A DNA stretch of 64,000 nucleotides from Gracilibacillus suaedae (GCF_017599345.1 NZ_JAGFVL010000029.1:1-64000), one strand, 5' to 3'; positions 1 through 8,318 are shown, counted from the first letter of the stretch. A program made the numbers and translations. Notes: generated by a model from the sequence alone, not told the origin.

Positions 1-28
1 GGGAGTATAAATTATTTTGTGTAAATGG
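1..28. repeat. Left terminal inverted repeat of the IS256-type element
   Basis: Matches the reverse complement of 1438-1465, with a continuous 14-base inner core (TTTTGTGTAAATGG) and scattered outer identity. It lies at the transposase 3' side. Confidence 0.75.
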
Positions 29-53
29 GAATTGCACTCAACTAACATCTAAA

Positions 54-170
54 GGCTTTACGTGGAGAGGCGGGCGTGATACACTCATCTTTTCCGTTGG
101 CGATAGCTTTGTTTTTTAAAGGTATCTCCATCGCCAAACCATCACGCCCGCAGAGGCTCCATGTCAAGCC
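54..170. repeat. Structured hairpin repeat, copy A
   Basis: Three nested inverted repeats: outer arms GGCTTTACGTGGAG / CTCCATGTCAAGCC, a perfect 11-bp middle arm GCGGGCGTGAT / ATCACGCCCGC, and an inner TTGGCGAT / ATCGCCAA. A second copy lies at 62326-62433; the two share the 20-base right end CAGAGGCTCCATGTCAAGCC but differ in the middle arm in a pairing-preserving way. It lies inside the IS, downstream of the transposase. It could be a non-autonomous mobile element or a structured RNA. Confidence 0.75.
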
Positions 171-186
171 GGCACTCTACTAGAGG

Positions 187-1407
187 TCATAGTGACAGCT
201 CCGATTCTAGCCTCTCTCCAAAATAGATGGCAAGTTGTGATATACATTCTGTCCATCCTCTTATCGGCATAGTCCATTTTTTAGAAATTGCCATCGTAGT
301 AAGGTAAATCATTTTGCGCAAAGCTTCATCTGATGGAAAGGCTGATTTTGTTTTTGTTACTTTTCGCAGTTGGCGATGATAGCCTTCTACGATATTAGTT
401 GTATAAATCGCTCTCCGTATTTCGTGTGGATACTGAAAATATGTCGTTAATTCTAACCAGTTTTGTTCCCAAGAGCGTATGATGATAGGGTGCTTTTTGC
501 CCCAAGTTTCTTTGAATGTCGCAAACTCCATTTCTGCTTCTTCTAAAGTGAGCGCTTGATAAACCTTCTTCAAGTCTTTCATCACCACTTTTTGTTCTTT
601 GTAGGAAACGTATTTCATGGAATTTCTGATTTGATGAATCACACAAAGTTGTATCTCTGTGCGTGGAAAGACTGAGTTTATAGCTTCAGAAAAACCAGAA
701 AGCCCGTCTTTACAAGCAATTAAGATATCTTCCACCCCTCTATTTTTTAGATCGGTACATACACCAAGCCAAAAGCTAGAACTTTCACTTTCGCCAATCC
801 AGATACCTAAAATCTCCTTCTGGCCCTCCATATTAATCGCTAATACCGTATAAGCTGCTTTATTGACAATTCGATTTTCTTTCCGAACCTTGAAGTGAAT
901 CGCATCTAAGAAAACAATCGGATAAACACGATTTAGCGGTCGATTTTGCCATTCGGTCACCAGAGGCATGATTTTATCGGTAACTTTACTAACCAATGTA
1001 GGAGAAATGTCGATGCCATACACATCTCTCATTTGATCTTCAATATCTCTTGTGGACATCCCTTTGGCATATAACCCTAATATTTGTTCTTCAATTCCGT
1101 TTACCGTCTTTTCGTGTTTCTTAACAATTTTCGGTTCATAATCGCCATTTCGATCTCTTGGAATATGAAGATCTACTTTTCCAAACTTTGATTGGATCCC
1201 TTTCTTACTGTACCCATTTCGACTATTACCTGTGTTATTTCCTTTTATACTGTGTTTCTGGTAGCCTAATTCTTCTTCTAATTCGGCTTCAAATACCTGT
1301 TGAAGCGTGTCTTTAAACAATTGCTTCATCATCTCCTGAACATCCTCTACTGTACGACAATCCTTCGTTAGTTCTTTAATCGTTTTGTCATAAAAAAAGT
1401 CTTGCAT
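187..1407 (-). CDS. IS256-family (Mutator-type) transposase
   Basis: DDE transposase of 406 aa that would move the surrounding element by cut-and-paste or copy-out. The sequence has the family's N-terminal helical region, a first catalytic Asp in 'FLDAIHFKVR' (about residue 168), a second in 'CKDGLSGF', the 'LCVIHQIRNSMKYVSYK' segment and 'TTNIVEGYHRQLRK' near the C-terminus holding the Glu. Full length for the family with no stop or frameshift, so potentially active. The start is ATG behind a good AAGGAG site. The promoter would lie at the element's right end near 1438-1465. Known for the family: nucleus of resistance transposons in Firmicutes; no cargo is seen here. Confidence 0.95.
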   Translation of the reverse strand: MQDFFYDKTIKELTKDCRTVEDVQEMMKQLFKDTLQQVFEAELEEELGYQKHSIKGNNTGNSRNGYSKKGIQSKFGKVDLHIPRDRNGDYEPKIVKKHEKTVNGIEEQILGLYAKGMSTRDIEDQMRDVYGIDISPTLVSKVTDKIMPLVTEWQNRPLNRVYPIVFLDAIHFKVRKENRIVNKAAYTVLAINMEGQKEILGIWIGESESSSFWLGVCTDLKNRGVEDILIACKDGLSGFSEAINSVFPRTEIQLCVIHQIRNSMKYVSYKEQKVVMKDLKKVYQALTLEEAEMEFATFKETWGKKHPIIIRSWEQNWLELTTYFQYPHEIRRAIYTTNIVEGYHRQLRKVTKTKSAFPSDEALRKMIYLTTMAISKKWTMPIRGWTECISQLAIYFGERLESELSL

Positions 1408-1437
1408 AAATGATCATCTCCTTTTTGGTAAGTATAA

Positions 1438-1465
1438 CCATTTACACAAAACTTTTTACGCTCTC
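1438..1465. repeat. Right terminal inverted repeat of the IS256-type element
   Basis: Partner of 1-28. It lies 30 bp upstream of the transposase start and marks the right boundary of the element. Confidence 0.75.
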
Positions 1466-1472
1466 TTTTTAC

Positions 1473-1504
1473 GCAGGGTATCAATTTTGATATCCTGCCT
1501 TTAT
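1473..1504. terminator. Hairpin just outside the IS right end
   Basis: GCAGGGTATCA / TGATATCCTGC (one mismatch) separated by four bases, followed by CTTTATT. It may be an intrinsic terminator for a gene displaced by the IS insertion. No gene ends into it now. Confidence 0.4.
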
Positions 1505-1537
1505 TAATCTAAATCATATTCTGTTCGCACCATTTTG

Positions 1538-1645
1538 TTAAACAACTTTCATCTCAACTGACTCAAAATAATCCTCCAATATCAAAAGAACCTTCTTCCT
1601 TATAGCCGGATTAAAATAATTCCGTTTTTCCTTTGTATTGAAAAA
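1538..1645 (-). pseudogene. 3' fragment of an unidentified gene (tail 1)
   Basis: The minus strand is open for about 36 codons up to a stop at 1538-1540 and reads 'NPAIRKKVLLILEDYFES'. A second, diverged copy of the same tail lies at 4994-5080 ('NPAIRKKVHLIIEELF'). No start codon or upstream body is present, so it is a gene remnant. I do not recognise the family. It overlaps the terminator of the neighbouring lipoprotein gene. Confidence 0.45.
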
Positions 1646-1670
1646 GCCCTGGCGTGAAAAACCAGGGCTT
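1641..1670 (-). terminator. Intrinsic terminator after the lipoprotein gene
   Basis: On the minus strand AGCCCTGG / CCAGGGCT closes a stem directly after the stop of the 1676-2257 gene, followed by a T tract. Confidence 0.8.
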
Positions 1671-1675
1671 AATCT

Positions 1676-2257
1676 TTATTCAAATGTCACGCTAACCTCT
1701 GCTTGTTCTTCATAATCCATGTTGTCCCAACTAAATACATTTAATAGCATTTCGAAATCTTCTTCCATTGCTGGAAGTTCTCCACCTTCATAATCTTGAA
1801 TAGTAAGAACTGCATCTGCTGATTTGCCACTTGATACTTCGGTGCTCATCATAAGTAAGCTTTCATCAACCATCTTTCCATCAATTGAAACTTCACGTGC
1901 TTGGAATTCTATAGTTTCATCACGCTTATTTTCAACTTCAAAGGTAACATCGATTTTTTCTTCGTCAAAAGTTTCGTCATAGATTCTTTCGATACTAACT
2001 AAAGTCGCTTTAAAATTATCGTTGTCTTCAATCTCTTCGTTTATTTCGATAAGCTTATTATCAGACGTTTTTTCCTCTTCTTCTGTAGCTTCAGCTTCTT
2101 CACTTCCATCACTTGCTTCTTCTTCACCCGATGCTTGCTCAGTATTTTCTTCTGTTGACTGATTGTCCTCAGATGTACCAGCGTCTTCGCCATCTCCACA
2201 CGCTACCAGTAGTCCTGCTAGTACAATAGAGAATAGTAAAAGTAATGCTTTTTTCAT
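1676..2257 (-). CDS. Secreted lipoprotein with acidic linker and DUF4352-like domain
   Basis: A 193-aa exported lipoprotein. The signal peptide 'MKKALLLLFSIVLAGLLVAC' ends in a lipobox (LVAC) whose Cys would be diacylated by Lgt and anchored on the outer membrane face. A strongly Glu/Asp/Ser-rich linker follows (about residues 22-65), then a beta-rich domain resembling the DUF4352/telokin-like Ig fold found in many Bacillus lipoproteins. The start is the ATG at 2257 behind GGGAGG; a further in-frame Met upstream lacks a site. The gene is monocistronic with its own terminator. Function unknown. The acidic linker is typical of surface proteins in halotolerant Bacilli (inference). Confidence 0.8.
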   Translation of the reverse strand: MKKALLLLFSIVLAGLLVACGDGEDAGTSEDNQSTEENTEQASGEEEASDGSEEAEATEEEEKTSDNKLIEINEEIEDNDNFKATLVSIERIYDETFDEEKIDVTFEVENKRDETIEFQAREVSIDGKMVDESLLMMSTEVSSGKSADAVLTIQDYEGGELPAMEEDFEMLLNVFSWDNMDYEEQAEVSVTFE

Positions 2258-2332
2258 GGTATGTATTTCCTCCCTTTTAATTATCAATGAATAATATACC
2301 ATAAATGGAAAATTAATTAAAGAAAAATCAGT

Positions 2333-2357
2333 ACCTACGAAATAAGTAGGTTCTTAA
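2333..2357. terminator. Small terminator-like hairpin
   Basis: ACCTAC / GTAGGT with loop GAAATAA, followed by TCTTAAA. A close relative with the same loop pattern is at 6803-6834, downstream of another gene fragment. Probably a leftover of a duplicated gene end. Confidence 0.4.
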
Positions 2358-2466
2358 AATGTATGTGATACTATAAATGATACAGTTTTAACCTAAAAAT
2401 AGTTTTATTTTAATTTTCGCCAAACCTCAAAAATGCTGTTATATAGGCGTTTTATTATATTTTTAA

Positions 2467-2742
2467 AATTATGTTTTTAGCAAACGCGGAAAGTTACTTA
2501 TTCTGGTAGTGATCATCTTGGCCAACGTAGTAGATCAAATATTAGGTTTAAATGGTGCAGCGACTGTGCTTTTTTATATTGCCAATGAAGGTTTGAGTAT
2601 TATCGAAAATCTTGCTGAAGTTGATGTTGTCGTTCCTAAAAACTTAGCTAAGAGAATTCGATCAATGATGGATCAAGAGGGAAATAGTCAAAGAATAACA
2701 GAAGAAATCCGCAATGAATTTAATGATAAGGAGGGAAAATAA
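2467..2742 (+). pseudogene. Truncated phage holin (class IV / BlyA-type), C-terminal half
   Basis: Residues such as 'ILANVVDQILGLNGAATVLFYIANEGLSIIENLAEVDVVVPKNL' match the C-terminal half of toxin-secretion/phage-lysis holins, which are about 130-140 aa. The frame is open only from 2467 and a stop lies just upstream, so the first membrane helices are lost. A GTG at 2509 would give a 77-aa product with one hydrophobic stretch. It ends 1 bp before the amidase gene, the usual holin-endolysin order. Probably non-functional as a holin. Confidence 0.75.
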
Positions 2743-2743
2743 G

Positions 2744-3670
2744 ATGGTAAAAATCTTTTTAGATCCTGGACATGGTGGTCAAGATCCAGGAGCAGTTGCA
2801 AATGGCTTGCAAGAAAAAGTACTTGTATTAGACATTGCAAAACGAATCGAGAAGAAACTAAAGGGTTATCCAGGAATACAAGTTAAACTTAGTCGTACTA
2901 CAGACAAGTTTCTTTCTTTATCAGAACGTGCGAATCTTGCAAATAGCTGGGGAGCAGATTACTTTATCAGTGTGCACATTAATGCTGGTGGTGGAGATGG
3001 TTATGAAGACTTTATTTATAACCGAACTTCTTCAGAGGCTACGAAGGCAAACCAAAACATTATGAATACTGAAGTTGTTAAAGAAACAAGCTTCGACAAT
3101 CGAGGCAAAAAACAAGCTAACTTTGCAGTGTTACGGTTGACGAGCCTGCCAGCAATACTAACAGAGAATGGTTTTATTGATGACAAATCAGATGCTAATA
3201 AATTGAAGTCAGCAAACTTCCGTGACAGGGTAGCACACGGGCATGTAAATGCGATTGTTAAAGTTTTTGGGCTTAATAAGTCTAAAAAACCTGCAAAACC
3301 TATCCAATCAAAAAGTAAACAAAAAGAAAAAGAGTTTCTTACTGTTGATGGTAAGTGGGGTACTGAGACAACTTACGAGTTACAAAAAGCGTTGGGTACT
3401 ATTGCCGATGGTATTATCAGTGACCAATTACGTAATACAATCACCGAAGCTTTATACGGATCCACTATTGATTTTGGCAATGGTAAAAAGGGTAGCTTAG
3501 CCATTAAAGCACTGCAAAGCAAGATTGGTGCTAACGTGGATGGTTTACTAGGTCCTAATACGATTGGAAGGTTACAGAAGTATTTAGGTACCGTTTATGA
3601 TAAGAAATTAAGCCGTCCGTCTCTTGTGGTTAAAGAGTTGCAACGTCGTTTGAATAAAGGTACATTTTAA
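2744..3670 (+). CDS. N-acetylmuramoyl-L-alanine amidase (prophage endolysin type)
   Basis: A 308-aa Zn-dependent amidase that cuts the MurNAc-L-Ala bond of peptidoglycan. The Amidase_3 domain (about residues 1-175) shows the zinc-ligand motifs 'LDPGHGGQDPGA', the Glu in 'GLQEKVLVLDIA' and 'SVHINAGGG', and the catalytic Glu in 'AILTENGFID'. The C-terminal part (about 205-308) looks like peptidoglycan-binding repeats ('VDGKWGTETTYELQ', 'NVDGLLGPNTIGRLQ'). It has no signal peptide, consistent with holin-dependent release. The start is ATG 2744 behind AAGGAGGG, directly after the holin remnant. It appears intact although the phage around it is gone, and may now be domesticated or silent. Confidence 0.9.
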   Translation: MVKIFLDPGHGGQDPGAVANGLQEKVLVLDIAKRIEKKLKGYPGIQVKLSRTTDKFLSLSERANLANSWGADYFISVHINAGGGDGYEDFIYNRTSSEATKANQNIMNTEVVKETSFDNRGKKQANFAVLRLTSLPAILTENGFIDDKSDANKLKSANFRDRVAHGHVNAIVKVFGLNKSKKPAKPIQSKSKQKEKEFLTVDGKWGTETTYELQKALGTIADGIISDQLRNTITEALYGSTIDFGNGKKGSLAIKALQSKIGANVDGLLGPNTIGRLQKYLGTVYDKKLSRPSLVVKELQRRLNKGTF

Positions 3671-3710
3671 TTAAGTCGTGAATACAATATAATCTATGTC
3701 GTTAACAATT

Positions 3711-3745
3711 GCCCAGGTGTGGAAAGCCTGGGCTTAAATTTTTAA
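3711..3745 (+). terminator. Terminator after the amidase
   Basis: GCCCAGG / CCTGGGC stem followed by TTAAATTTTT, 40 bp after the amidase stop. Confidence 0.75.
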
Positions 3746-3806
3746 TATATACTTCTGCTTATTTCGAAAAAAGTATCCATTAATTAAAGAAGAAATTATC
3801 AAAGTT

Positions 3807-4289
3807 TTAGTTTATACCTTTATTACTTTGTTTGCCTTCTTCATACCAAATCTGAAAAAGGTATATTAAAAGGGCTACGCCTATCATCGTTAAATAGGTA
3901 ATATGCGGTGACATTTCACCGGTGGCTAAGCCAAGTTTTTGTTGAATTGGATACCATAAATATATGTATGCACCATCTAATATAAGAATTGTTATTATAT
4001 ATGCAATAAATTTTCCATAGGTAAACTTAAATATCCATATTGTTGCTACTAAATAAGCACTATAGACCCAAGGAATATTTGCGACTTTATCCCAGGCAAA
4101 CAGCCCAGGCTCTCTCCACCAATTATAATGATATGCAGCTTGGTAAATAAGAGTGTTGATTACAGTAACAAACAAAGCAACCGGAAGAAATCTTTTAAAA
4201 GTCTTATCTCCAACTAGCACTAGTGATGCGATAGGAATTAGAAACATCCCCCATAGTATTATTTGGTTCACATTAATTCTCCTTAACAT
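3807..4289 (-). CDS. CBO0543-like multi-pass membrane protein
   Basis: A 160-aa protein with about five hydrophobic segments ('IILWGMFLIPIASLVLV', 'FLPVALFVTVINTLIYQAAY', 'VYSAYLVATIWIFKFTYG', 'FIAYIITILILDGAYIYLW', 'ITYLTMIGVALLIYLFQIW'). The pattern, with 'YNWW.EPGL' between the second and third helices, resembles the CBO0543 family of small Firmicute membrane proteins of unknown function. The ribosome site is weak (AAGGAGAA two codons into the gene), so the start could be slightly downstream. It is alone between the amidase and ynfA. No function can be inferred. Confidence 0.65.
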   Translation of the reverse strand: MLRRINVNQIILWGMFLIPIASLVLVGDKTFKRFLPVALFVTVINTLIYQAAYHYNWWREPGLFAWDKVANIPWVYSAYLVATIWIFKFTYGKFIAYIITILILDGAYIYLWYPIQQKLGLATGEMSPHITYLTMIGVALLIYLFQIWYEEGKQSNKGIN

Positions 4290-4599
4290 ATAAAAATTTA
4301 CTTTTATTTAAATTACCCATTTGTTTAAATTAAATGTATTAATTAGATAAAGGATTAAAGAACACCCAACAAAATTCCTGCAAAAACATCATAATTTTTA
4401 TCATTTTATCCATACTAAAAAAGCAGTGCCGTAATGCAAACACTAACACTGCATTCCCCTCAACGCCCATCACTAATAAGTGGTGGTTTTTTCCCTTTTA
4501 TCTTAAAATATCGAAAGTTCTCCCTTCTCACATTGAGTTCAGTCCTTACCCTTTACCACACACCGCTAAACTCCGTATCTCGGGTAAGGATTTTTTATA
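4290..4599. other. Intergenic stretch with two hairpins
   Basis: No convincing gene. A GCAGTG / CACTGC hairpin lies near 4422-4452, and a long-loop stem TCCTTACCC / GGGTAAGGA near 4542-4590 is followed by TTTTTTAT, giving a plus-strand terminator shape with no plus-strand gene leading to it. The open frame across this part has atypical composition and no ribosome site. Confidence 0.4.
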
Positions 4600-4947
4600 T
4601 TAGTTACGCGGTGCAAATAACATGATGGAAACCCCTATAAGGCAAATGCTTGCACCGAGCCAATCATATAAATCAGGTGTTTTTCGATCAACACCCCATC
4701 CCCAAAGAACGGATAGTATAATAAATACACCTCCGTATGCAGCGTACACACGACCAAAAGATGGAAAGGATTGAAAGGTAGCAATTACTCCATAAAGTGC
4801 TAATCCTAATCCTCCACCGATTCCCCAATAATAGGGTTTACCTTCACGTAACCAGAGCCAAATTAAATAACCACCACCAATTTCAAATAAGCCAGCGAGT
4901 ATAAACAGTGCAATAGTGTAAAGAATATGAATCACTTCCCATAGCAT
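4600..4947 (-). CDS. ynfA: YnfA-type small multidrug-transporter-like membrane protein (UPF0060)
   Basis: A protein of about 115 aa with four hydrophobic helices and the UPF0060 signature '[17 protein letters not shown]' plus '[19 protein letters not shown]'. The family resembles SMR efflux proteins, but its substrate is not settled. An in-frame ATG at 4962 lies directly inside a TATAAT hexamer, so the ATG at 4947 ('MLWEV') is the likelier start; it also matches the length of B. subtilis YnfA better. No clear ribosome site is seen for either start. Single gene in the accessory patch. Confidence 0.8.
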   Translation of the reverse strand: MLWEVIHILYTIALFILAGLFEIGGGYLIWLWLREGKPYYWGIGGGLGLALYGVIATFQSFPSFGRVYAAYGGVFIILSVLWGWGVDRKTPDLYDWLGASICLIGVSIMLFAPRN

Positions 4948-4993
4948 AAATAATAACCGCATTATACCAGATGATTCATATTTTGTTTACTGC

Positions 4994-5080
4994 TTATATG
5001 GCTACCCTCCCAAACAACTCCTCAATTATCAAATGCACTTTCTTCCTTATAGCCGGATTAAATTTTTTTGTATTAAAAGA
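4994..5080 (-). pseudogene. 3' fragment of an unidentified gene (tail 2)
   Basis: The minus strand encodes 'FNTKKFNPAIRKKVHLII' and stops at 4994-4996. It is the same family tail as 1538-1645. No 5' part is present, so it is a remnant. Its presence twice within 3.5 kb points to past duplication or repeated integration here. Confidence 0.45.
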
Positions 5081-5207
5081 GCCCTAGTGTTGAAGGCTAC
5101 ATAATTTTTCATCCATATTTTCCGTACGTAGAGTGTACTGTATTATAATAAAAGTGGAGTAGTTTGTCGAATTAAAGGTGATTCTACTAAATGCAGTTTT
5201 AAGTATG

Positions 5208-5236
5208 TAAAAAGCACCAGTTCTCCCACTGGTGCT
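5208..5236 (-). terminator. Terminator after the MCP-like gene
   Basis: AGCACCAGT / ACTGGTGCT stem; on the minus strand it follows the stop at 5253 and runs into a short T-rich tract. Confidence 0.8.
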
Positions 5237-5252
5237 AAAAAAGTACGAATAG

Positions 5253-6509
5253 TTATTTATCTAAAAAGGATTCTCTGAGTGAATGGATTTCTTCTTGCAT
5301 TTCTTTGGTATCTTCTAATTGATGCTCTAAAGAGTTAGTGACTTCAACAATATGATTATTTGTTTTTTCTGTATTAGATGTTAAATTATCCATCGTTGTT
5401 GTAATTTCAGAACTTGATTCTGCGATAGACTGTGTATCTTTATTGATTTTCTTTGTATGCTCAATGTTTTGAACGATACTGTCAATAATGTCTTTGAAAC
5501 TATCATTTAAATTTAATATACTATTCGCTTCTTTATTAATGCTATCAGCTCTATTTTTAGATTGATTTGAAATATTATCGACATCATATAAAATTCGTTC
5601 CACAGTTTCTGTAATTTGTTCTGTAGCTTCAACAGAACCTTCTGCCAATTTCCGAACTTCTTCGGCCACAATTGAGAAACCTTTTCCATGTTCTCCTGCA
5701 CGTGCAGCTTCGATGGAAGCATTTAACGCTAACAAGTTCGTCTGTTCAGAAATATCATTAATTAAGGTAACAACTTCTTTTATTTTTATTATTTCATCTG
5801 AAAGTGTAACAATGGAATTTTTTGTTTGTTCAGATTTTTTTGCGATTTCCGCCATGATTTCAGATGAGTTTTCGATTTGAGAAACACCAGTTTCTGCGCG
5901 TTTTTGCATGTTTTTAAAGCTTTCAGTTACTTCTTTTAATTCAATTGCAATGGATTGTATAGTGTCATTCATATTCTCATTTATAGAGGTTGTTTCCTCA
6001 AACGCACTTACATTATCATTCGAATAAATAGTAATGCTTTCCTGATGTTCTTTCAACTTAGACAGTGAATCCGTAATCTGATTTACCTTTTTTAAGATGC
6101 TTTGCGATTTAGATTCTACAATATCATTTTGCCTTTGTTGATTCGCTTGAAAGGTTGAGATCTGTTCAAATAAATGATTTAATTGTAAACCAAAAAAAGA
6201 TATTTCACTTTTGAAGTTTTTTTCTTTAAAACGTACTTCATACTCGCCGCTTTCGAATTGTCTTAGCATTTTTTCCATCTTAAAAATAGGCTTTAAAATT
6301 AAAAATCTTAAAAGTAAACTAATCAAAATAGTTGCTACGATAATATTCATAAAATTATTTAACCATATACCAATTACGCCTAGGTCAAATCCAGTCATGT
6401 CAATCAACGTAATAATAAAATTAGAGATAATGGAGTTTAACAATAATACAATAACAAGAGCCAATGTAATAGTAAACTGTAGTCTTTGCCATATTGGTAG
6501 TTTCTTCAT
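5253..6509 (-). CDS. Methyl-accepting chemotaxis-like transducer without a large sensor domain
   Basis: A 418-aa membrane signal transducer. Two hydrophobic segments lie close together near the N-terminus (about residues 12-34 and 44-65), then a HAMP-like linker ('[22 protein letters not shown]') and a long coiled coil carrying the conserved MCP tip ('[37 protein letters not shown]') that contacts CheA/CheW. The spacing leaves almost no extracellular ligand domain, so it may sense membrane state, pH or an intracellular cue. Start chosen at the second ATG (6509), nine bases after AAAGG; the ATG at 6518 abuts the ribosome site. No che genes nearby. Confidence 0.85.
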   Translation of the reverse strand: MKKLPIWQRLQFTITLALVIVLLLNSIISNFIITLIDMTGFDLGVIGIWLNNFMNIIVATILISLLLRFLILKPIFKMEKMLRQFESGEYEVRFKEKNFKSEISFFGLQLNHLFEQISTFQANQQRQNDIVESKSQSILKKVNQITDSLSKLKEHQESITIYSNDNVSAFEETTSINENMNDTIQSIAIELKEVTESFKNMQKRAETGVSQIENSSEIMAEIAKKSEQTKNSIVTLSDEIIKIKEVVTLINDISEQTNLLALNASIEAARAGEHGKGFSIVAEEVRKLAEGSVEATEQITETVERILYDVDNISNQSKNRADSINKEANSILNLNDSFKDIIDSIVQNIEHTKKINKDTQSIAESSSEITTTMDNLTSNTEKTNNHIVEVTNSLEHQLEDTKEMQEEIHSLRESFLDK

Positions 6510-6653
6510 AGATGTCATCCTTTCAGTTGTTTTTATAATTCTTATATATATATATATAAGAAAAAAGAACTATAAATTATTCAGAATCATATTTAAAACT
6601 ATATCAAATTTCCTATGATAATAAAAGAAATATGAACAATCACATGTATTTTT

Positions 6654-6782
6654 TTTAATAAATTTTATCTAAGTTTTGATGAAAACGGCCAAACTTTTGT
6701 TTACTATGAAGATGAAGTAAAAAACTTAATCAATAGAGATCTACACCCGATGAAACACCATCTTCGTAAAAGATGCATCTGA
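6654..6782 (+). pseudogene. 3' fragment of an unidentified gene (tail 3)
   Basis: An open frame ending at 6780-6782 reads 'FYLSFDENGQTFVYYEDEVK' and continues 'NLINRDLHPMKHHLRKRCI'. It lacks a start codon and ribosome site and is followed by a terminator hairpin, so it looks like the last ~40 codons of a lost gene. Family not recognised. Confidence 0.4.
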
Positions 6783-6802
6783 TCAAACATGGAGCATATG
6801 AC

Positions 6803-6834
6803 AAGGCACCTACCGAATAAGTAGGTGCTTAATT
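6803..6834 (+). terminator. Terminator after gene fragment
   Basis: GCACCTAC / GTAGGTGC stem followed by TTAATTTAT. It shares stem and loop sequence with 2333-2357. Confidence 0.6.
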
Positions 6835-7100
6835 TATCCCTTATTATCATCTACCCACGTATTATTTTCAGTCCAAAACAGCCCCAAAAATAGCCCCAGA
6901 AACTCTCAATAGTATACACCAATTTGCATTTGCGTTTTATACTGATTAATAGTAAAGTGTTGATATGATAGAGTTTTAAGTTTTTAAAGATGCACTTTGC
7001 GTTTCAGAAATCATAATAGAAGTAATATACATAATTTTCACCAAGATAGATAAGTGGAACTCATTTTTGCCACATTAAGAATCGGCGAAAGACGTTTGTT
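6835..7100. other. Intergenic, no gene seen
   Basis: An AT-rich stretch with a short direct repeat (AGCCCCAAAAATAGCCCC near 6883) and no open frame with a ribosome site. The minJ promoter is presumably near its right end, but no convincing -35/-10 pair is visible. Confidence 0.4.
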
Positions 7101-7118
7101 GGGGAGGGGTTGTTTGGG

Positions 7119-8318
7119 ATGGATTGGTTGATTGAGTTTGGCGGGGTTATCGCACGTGTTTTTATGCAGCCGTTTATCTATTTATTTGTACTGCTCCTAT
7201 TGCTGAGCGGTTATTGGCGCATTAAAAAGGATCGTCAAAACTTTGGAACAAAAGTATATCCATATTTTCATGAGGCAAAACATACATGGTCGATATCGAT
7301 CATGATAGGCTTGATCCTATCGATATTAGCGATTGCGTTTGGTTTTGTGATTTCCATACCATTTGCTCTATTATTAGGTCTCGTTATGTTAATCGTTGCA
7401 ATTGGTAACCGATTTAGTTGGCTTTCGGCAGGATACACGTTAGCCATTGTGTCCGCAATGATGTATTTTCTCAACATATATGGGCAGGATTATCTACCAA
7501 GCACTTGGCTCGACTTATTAGATGCAACAGATTTATTTTATATACCTTTTATTATTGGTATTCTGTTACTAACAGAAATATGGTTCTTAGCAAAAGTACA
7601 GCATGATGATACGTATCCGGAACTTGTAAAAAGCAGTCGCGGTAAATATTTAGGTCAGCATCGAATCAAAAAATTGACCATTATCCCATTTATTGCTTTA
7701 GTACCTGGTGGGTGGATAGAGCCTTTTGCGGAGTGGCCGTTATTAGAGATTTCTGGCGAGTCTTTTGGAGTGATGATTTTACCATATGTTTTCGGTTTTG
7801 AATATATCGTGAAGTCACGATTGCCACGTGATGCAGCCAAATGGCTATCCAAAAGGGTTGCATTACTAGCGATATTGACTTTACTAATTGCAGCAGGCAG
7901 TTACTTCATGCCATTTTTAACAGTTGTTGCGCTTGTTGTAGCATTCTTAGGAAAAGAGTTAATACAGATTGTTTACCGCTTAGCAGAAGAGCGGCATACA
8001 CCGTATTTCCGTCCTGCCAAAGAAGGCCTGTTAGTACTTGGAACATTGCCAGATACGCCAGCTGTTGATTTAGGTTTAATTCCAGGGGAAAGAATTGTGA
8101 AAGTGAACGAAATAACAGTAGAAAATGAAGAAACCTTTTATCAAGCAGTGAATCAAAATCGAGCTTTTTGTAAATTAAGTGTGAAAGACTTAAACGGTGA
8201 AATCCGCTTTGCGCAACGAGCATTATATGAAGGCGAGCATCACAAACTGGGAATATTGTTTGTGAAAGAAAATGATAGCTATGTACAAGAAACCATATTA
8301 GAAAAACAAGAGAGCTGA
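7119..8318 (+). CDS. minJ: MinJ cell-division topology protein (PDZ, multi-pass)
   Basis: A 399-aa membrane protein. In B. subtilis MinJ bridges DivIVA to MinD, placing the MinCD division inhibitor at poles and septa. About seven or eight hydrophobic helices span residues ~10-300 and a C-terminal PDZ domain occupies ~310-385 ('GTLPDTPAVDLGLIPGERIVKVNEITVENEE'). Length matches the 397-aa B. subtilis protein. A TTG at 7110 touches the GGGGAGGGG site, so the ATG at 7119, nine bases away, is preferred. Position upstream of uvrBA matches B. subtilis order. The last 18 bases form half of a 39-bp palindrome shared with the convergent helicase gene. Confidence 0.9.
   Translation: MDWLIEFGGVIARVFMQPFIYLFVLLLLLSGYWRIKKDRQNFGTKVYPYFHEAKHTWSISIMIGLILSILAIAFGFVISIPFALLLGLVMLIVAIGNRFSWLSAGYTLAIVSAMMYFLNIYGQDYLPSTWLDLLDATDLFYIPFIIGILLLTEIWFLAKVQHDDTYPELVKSSRGKYLGQHRIKKLTIIPFIALVPGGWIEPFAEWPLLEISGESFGVMILPYVFGFEYIVKSRLPRDAAKWLSKRVALLAILTLLIAAGSYFMPFLTVVALVVAFLGKELIQIVYRLAEERHTPYFRPAKEGLLVLGTLPDTPAVDLGLIPGERIVKVNEITVENEETFYQAVNQNRAFCKLSVKDLNGEIRFAQRALYEGEHHKLGILFVKENDSYVQETILEKQES

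Larger units (their letters stand above)
1..1465 (-). mobile_element. IS256-family insertion sequence
   Basis: Imperfect terminal inverted repeats at 1-28 and 1438-1465 share the core TTTTGTGTAAATGG and outer G.GAG..TAAA matches. They bracket one transposase gene on the minus strand. The left end touches the window edge, so the flanking target duplication cannot be seen and the element could begin slightly outside. It is longer than usual for the family because a 117-bp hairpin repeat (54-170) sits between the transposase stop and the left end; without it the element would be about 1.35 kb. Confidence 0.85.

Noticed and set aside
4434-4625. 63-codon plus-strand open frame between the CBO0543-like gene and ynfA
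   Set aside because: No ribosome site, composition unlike a membrane or soluble protein, and it runs through a hairpin and into the 3' end of ynfA on the other strand.
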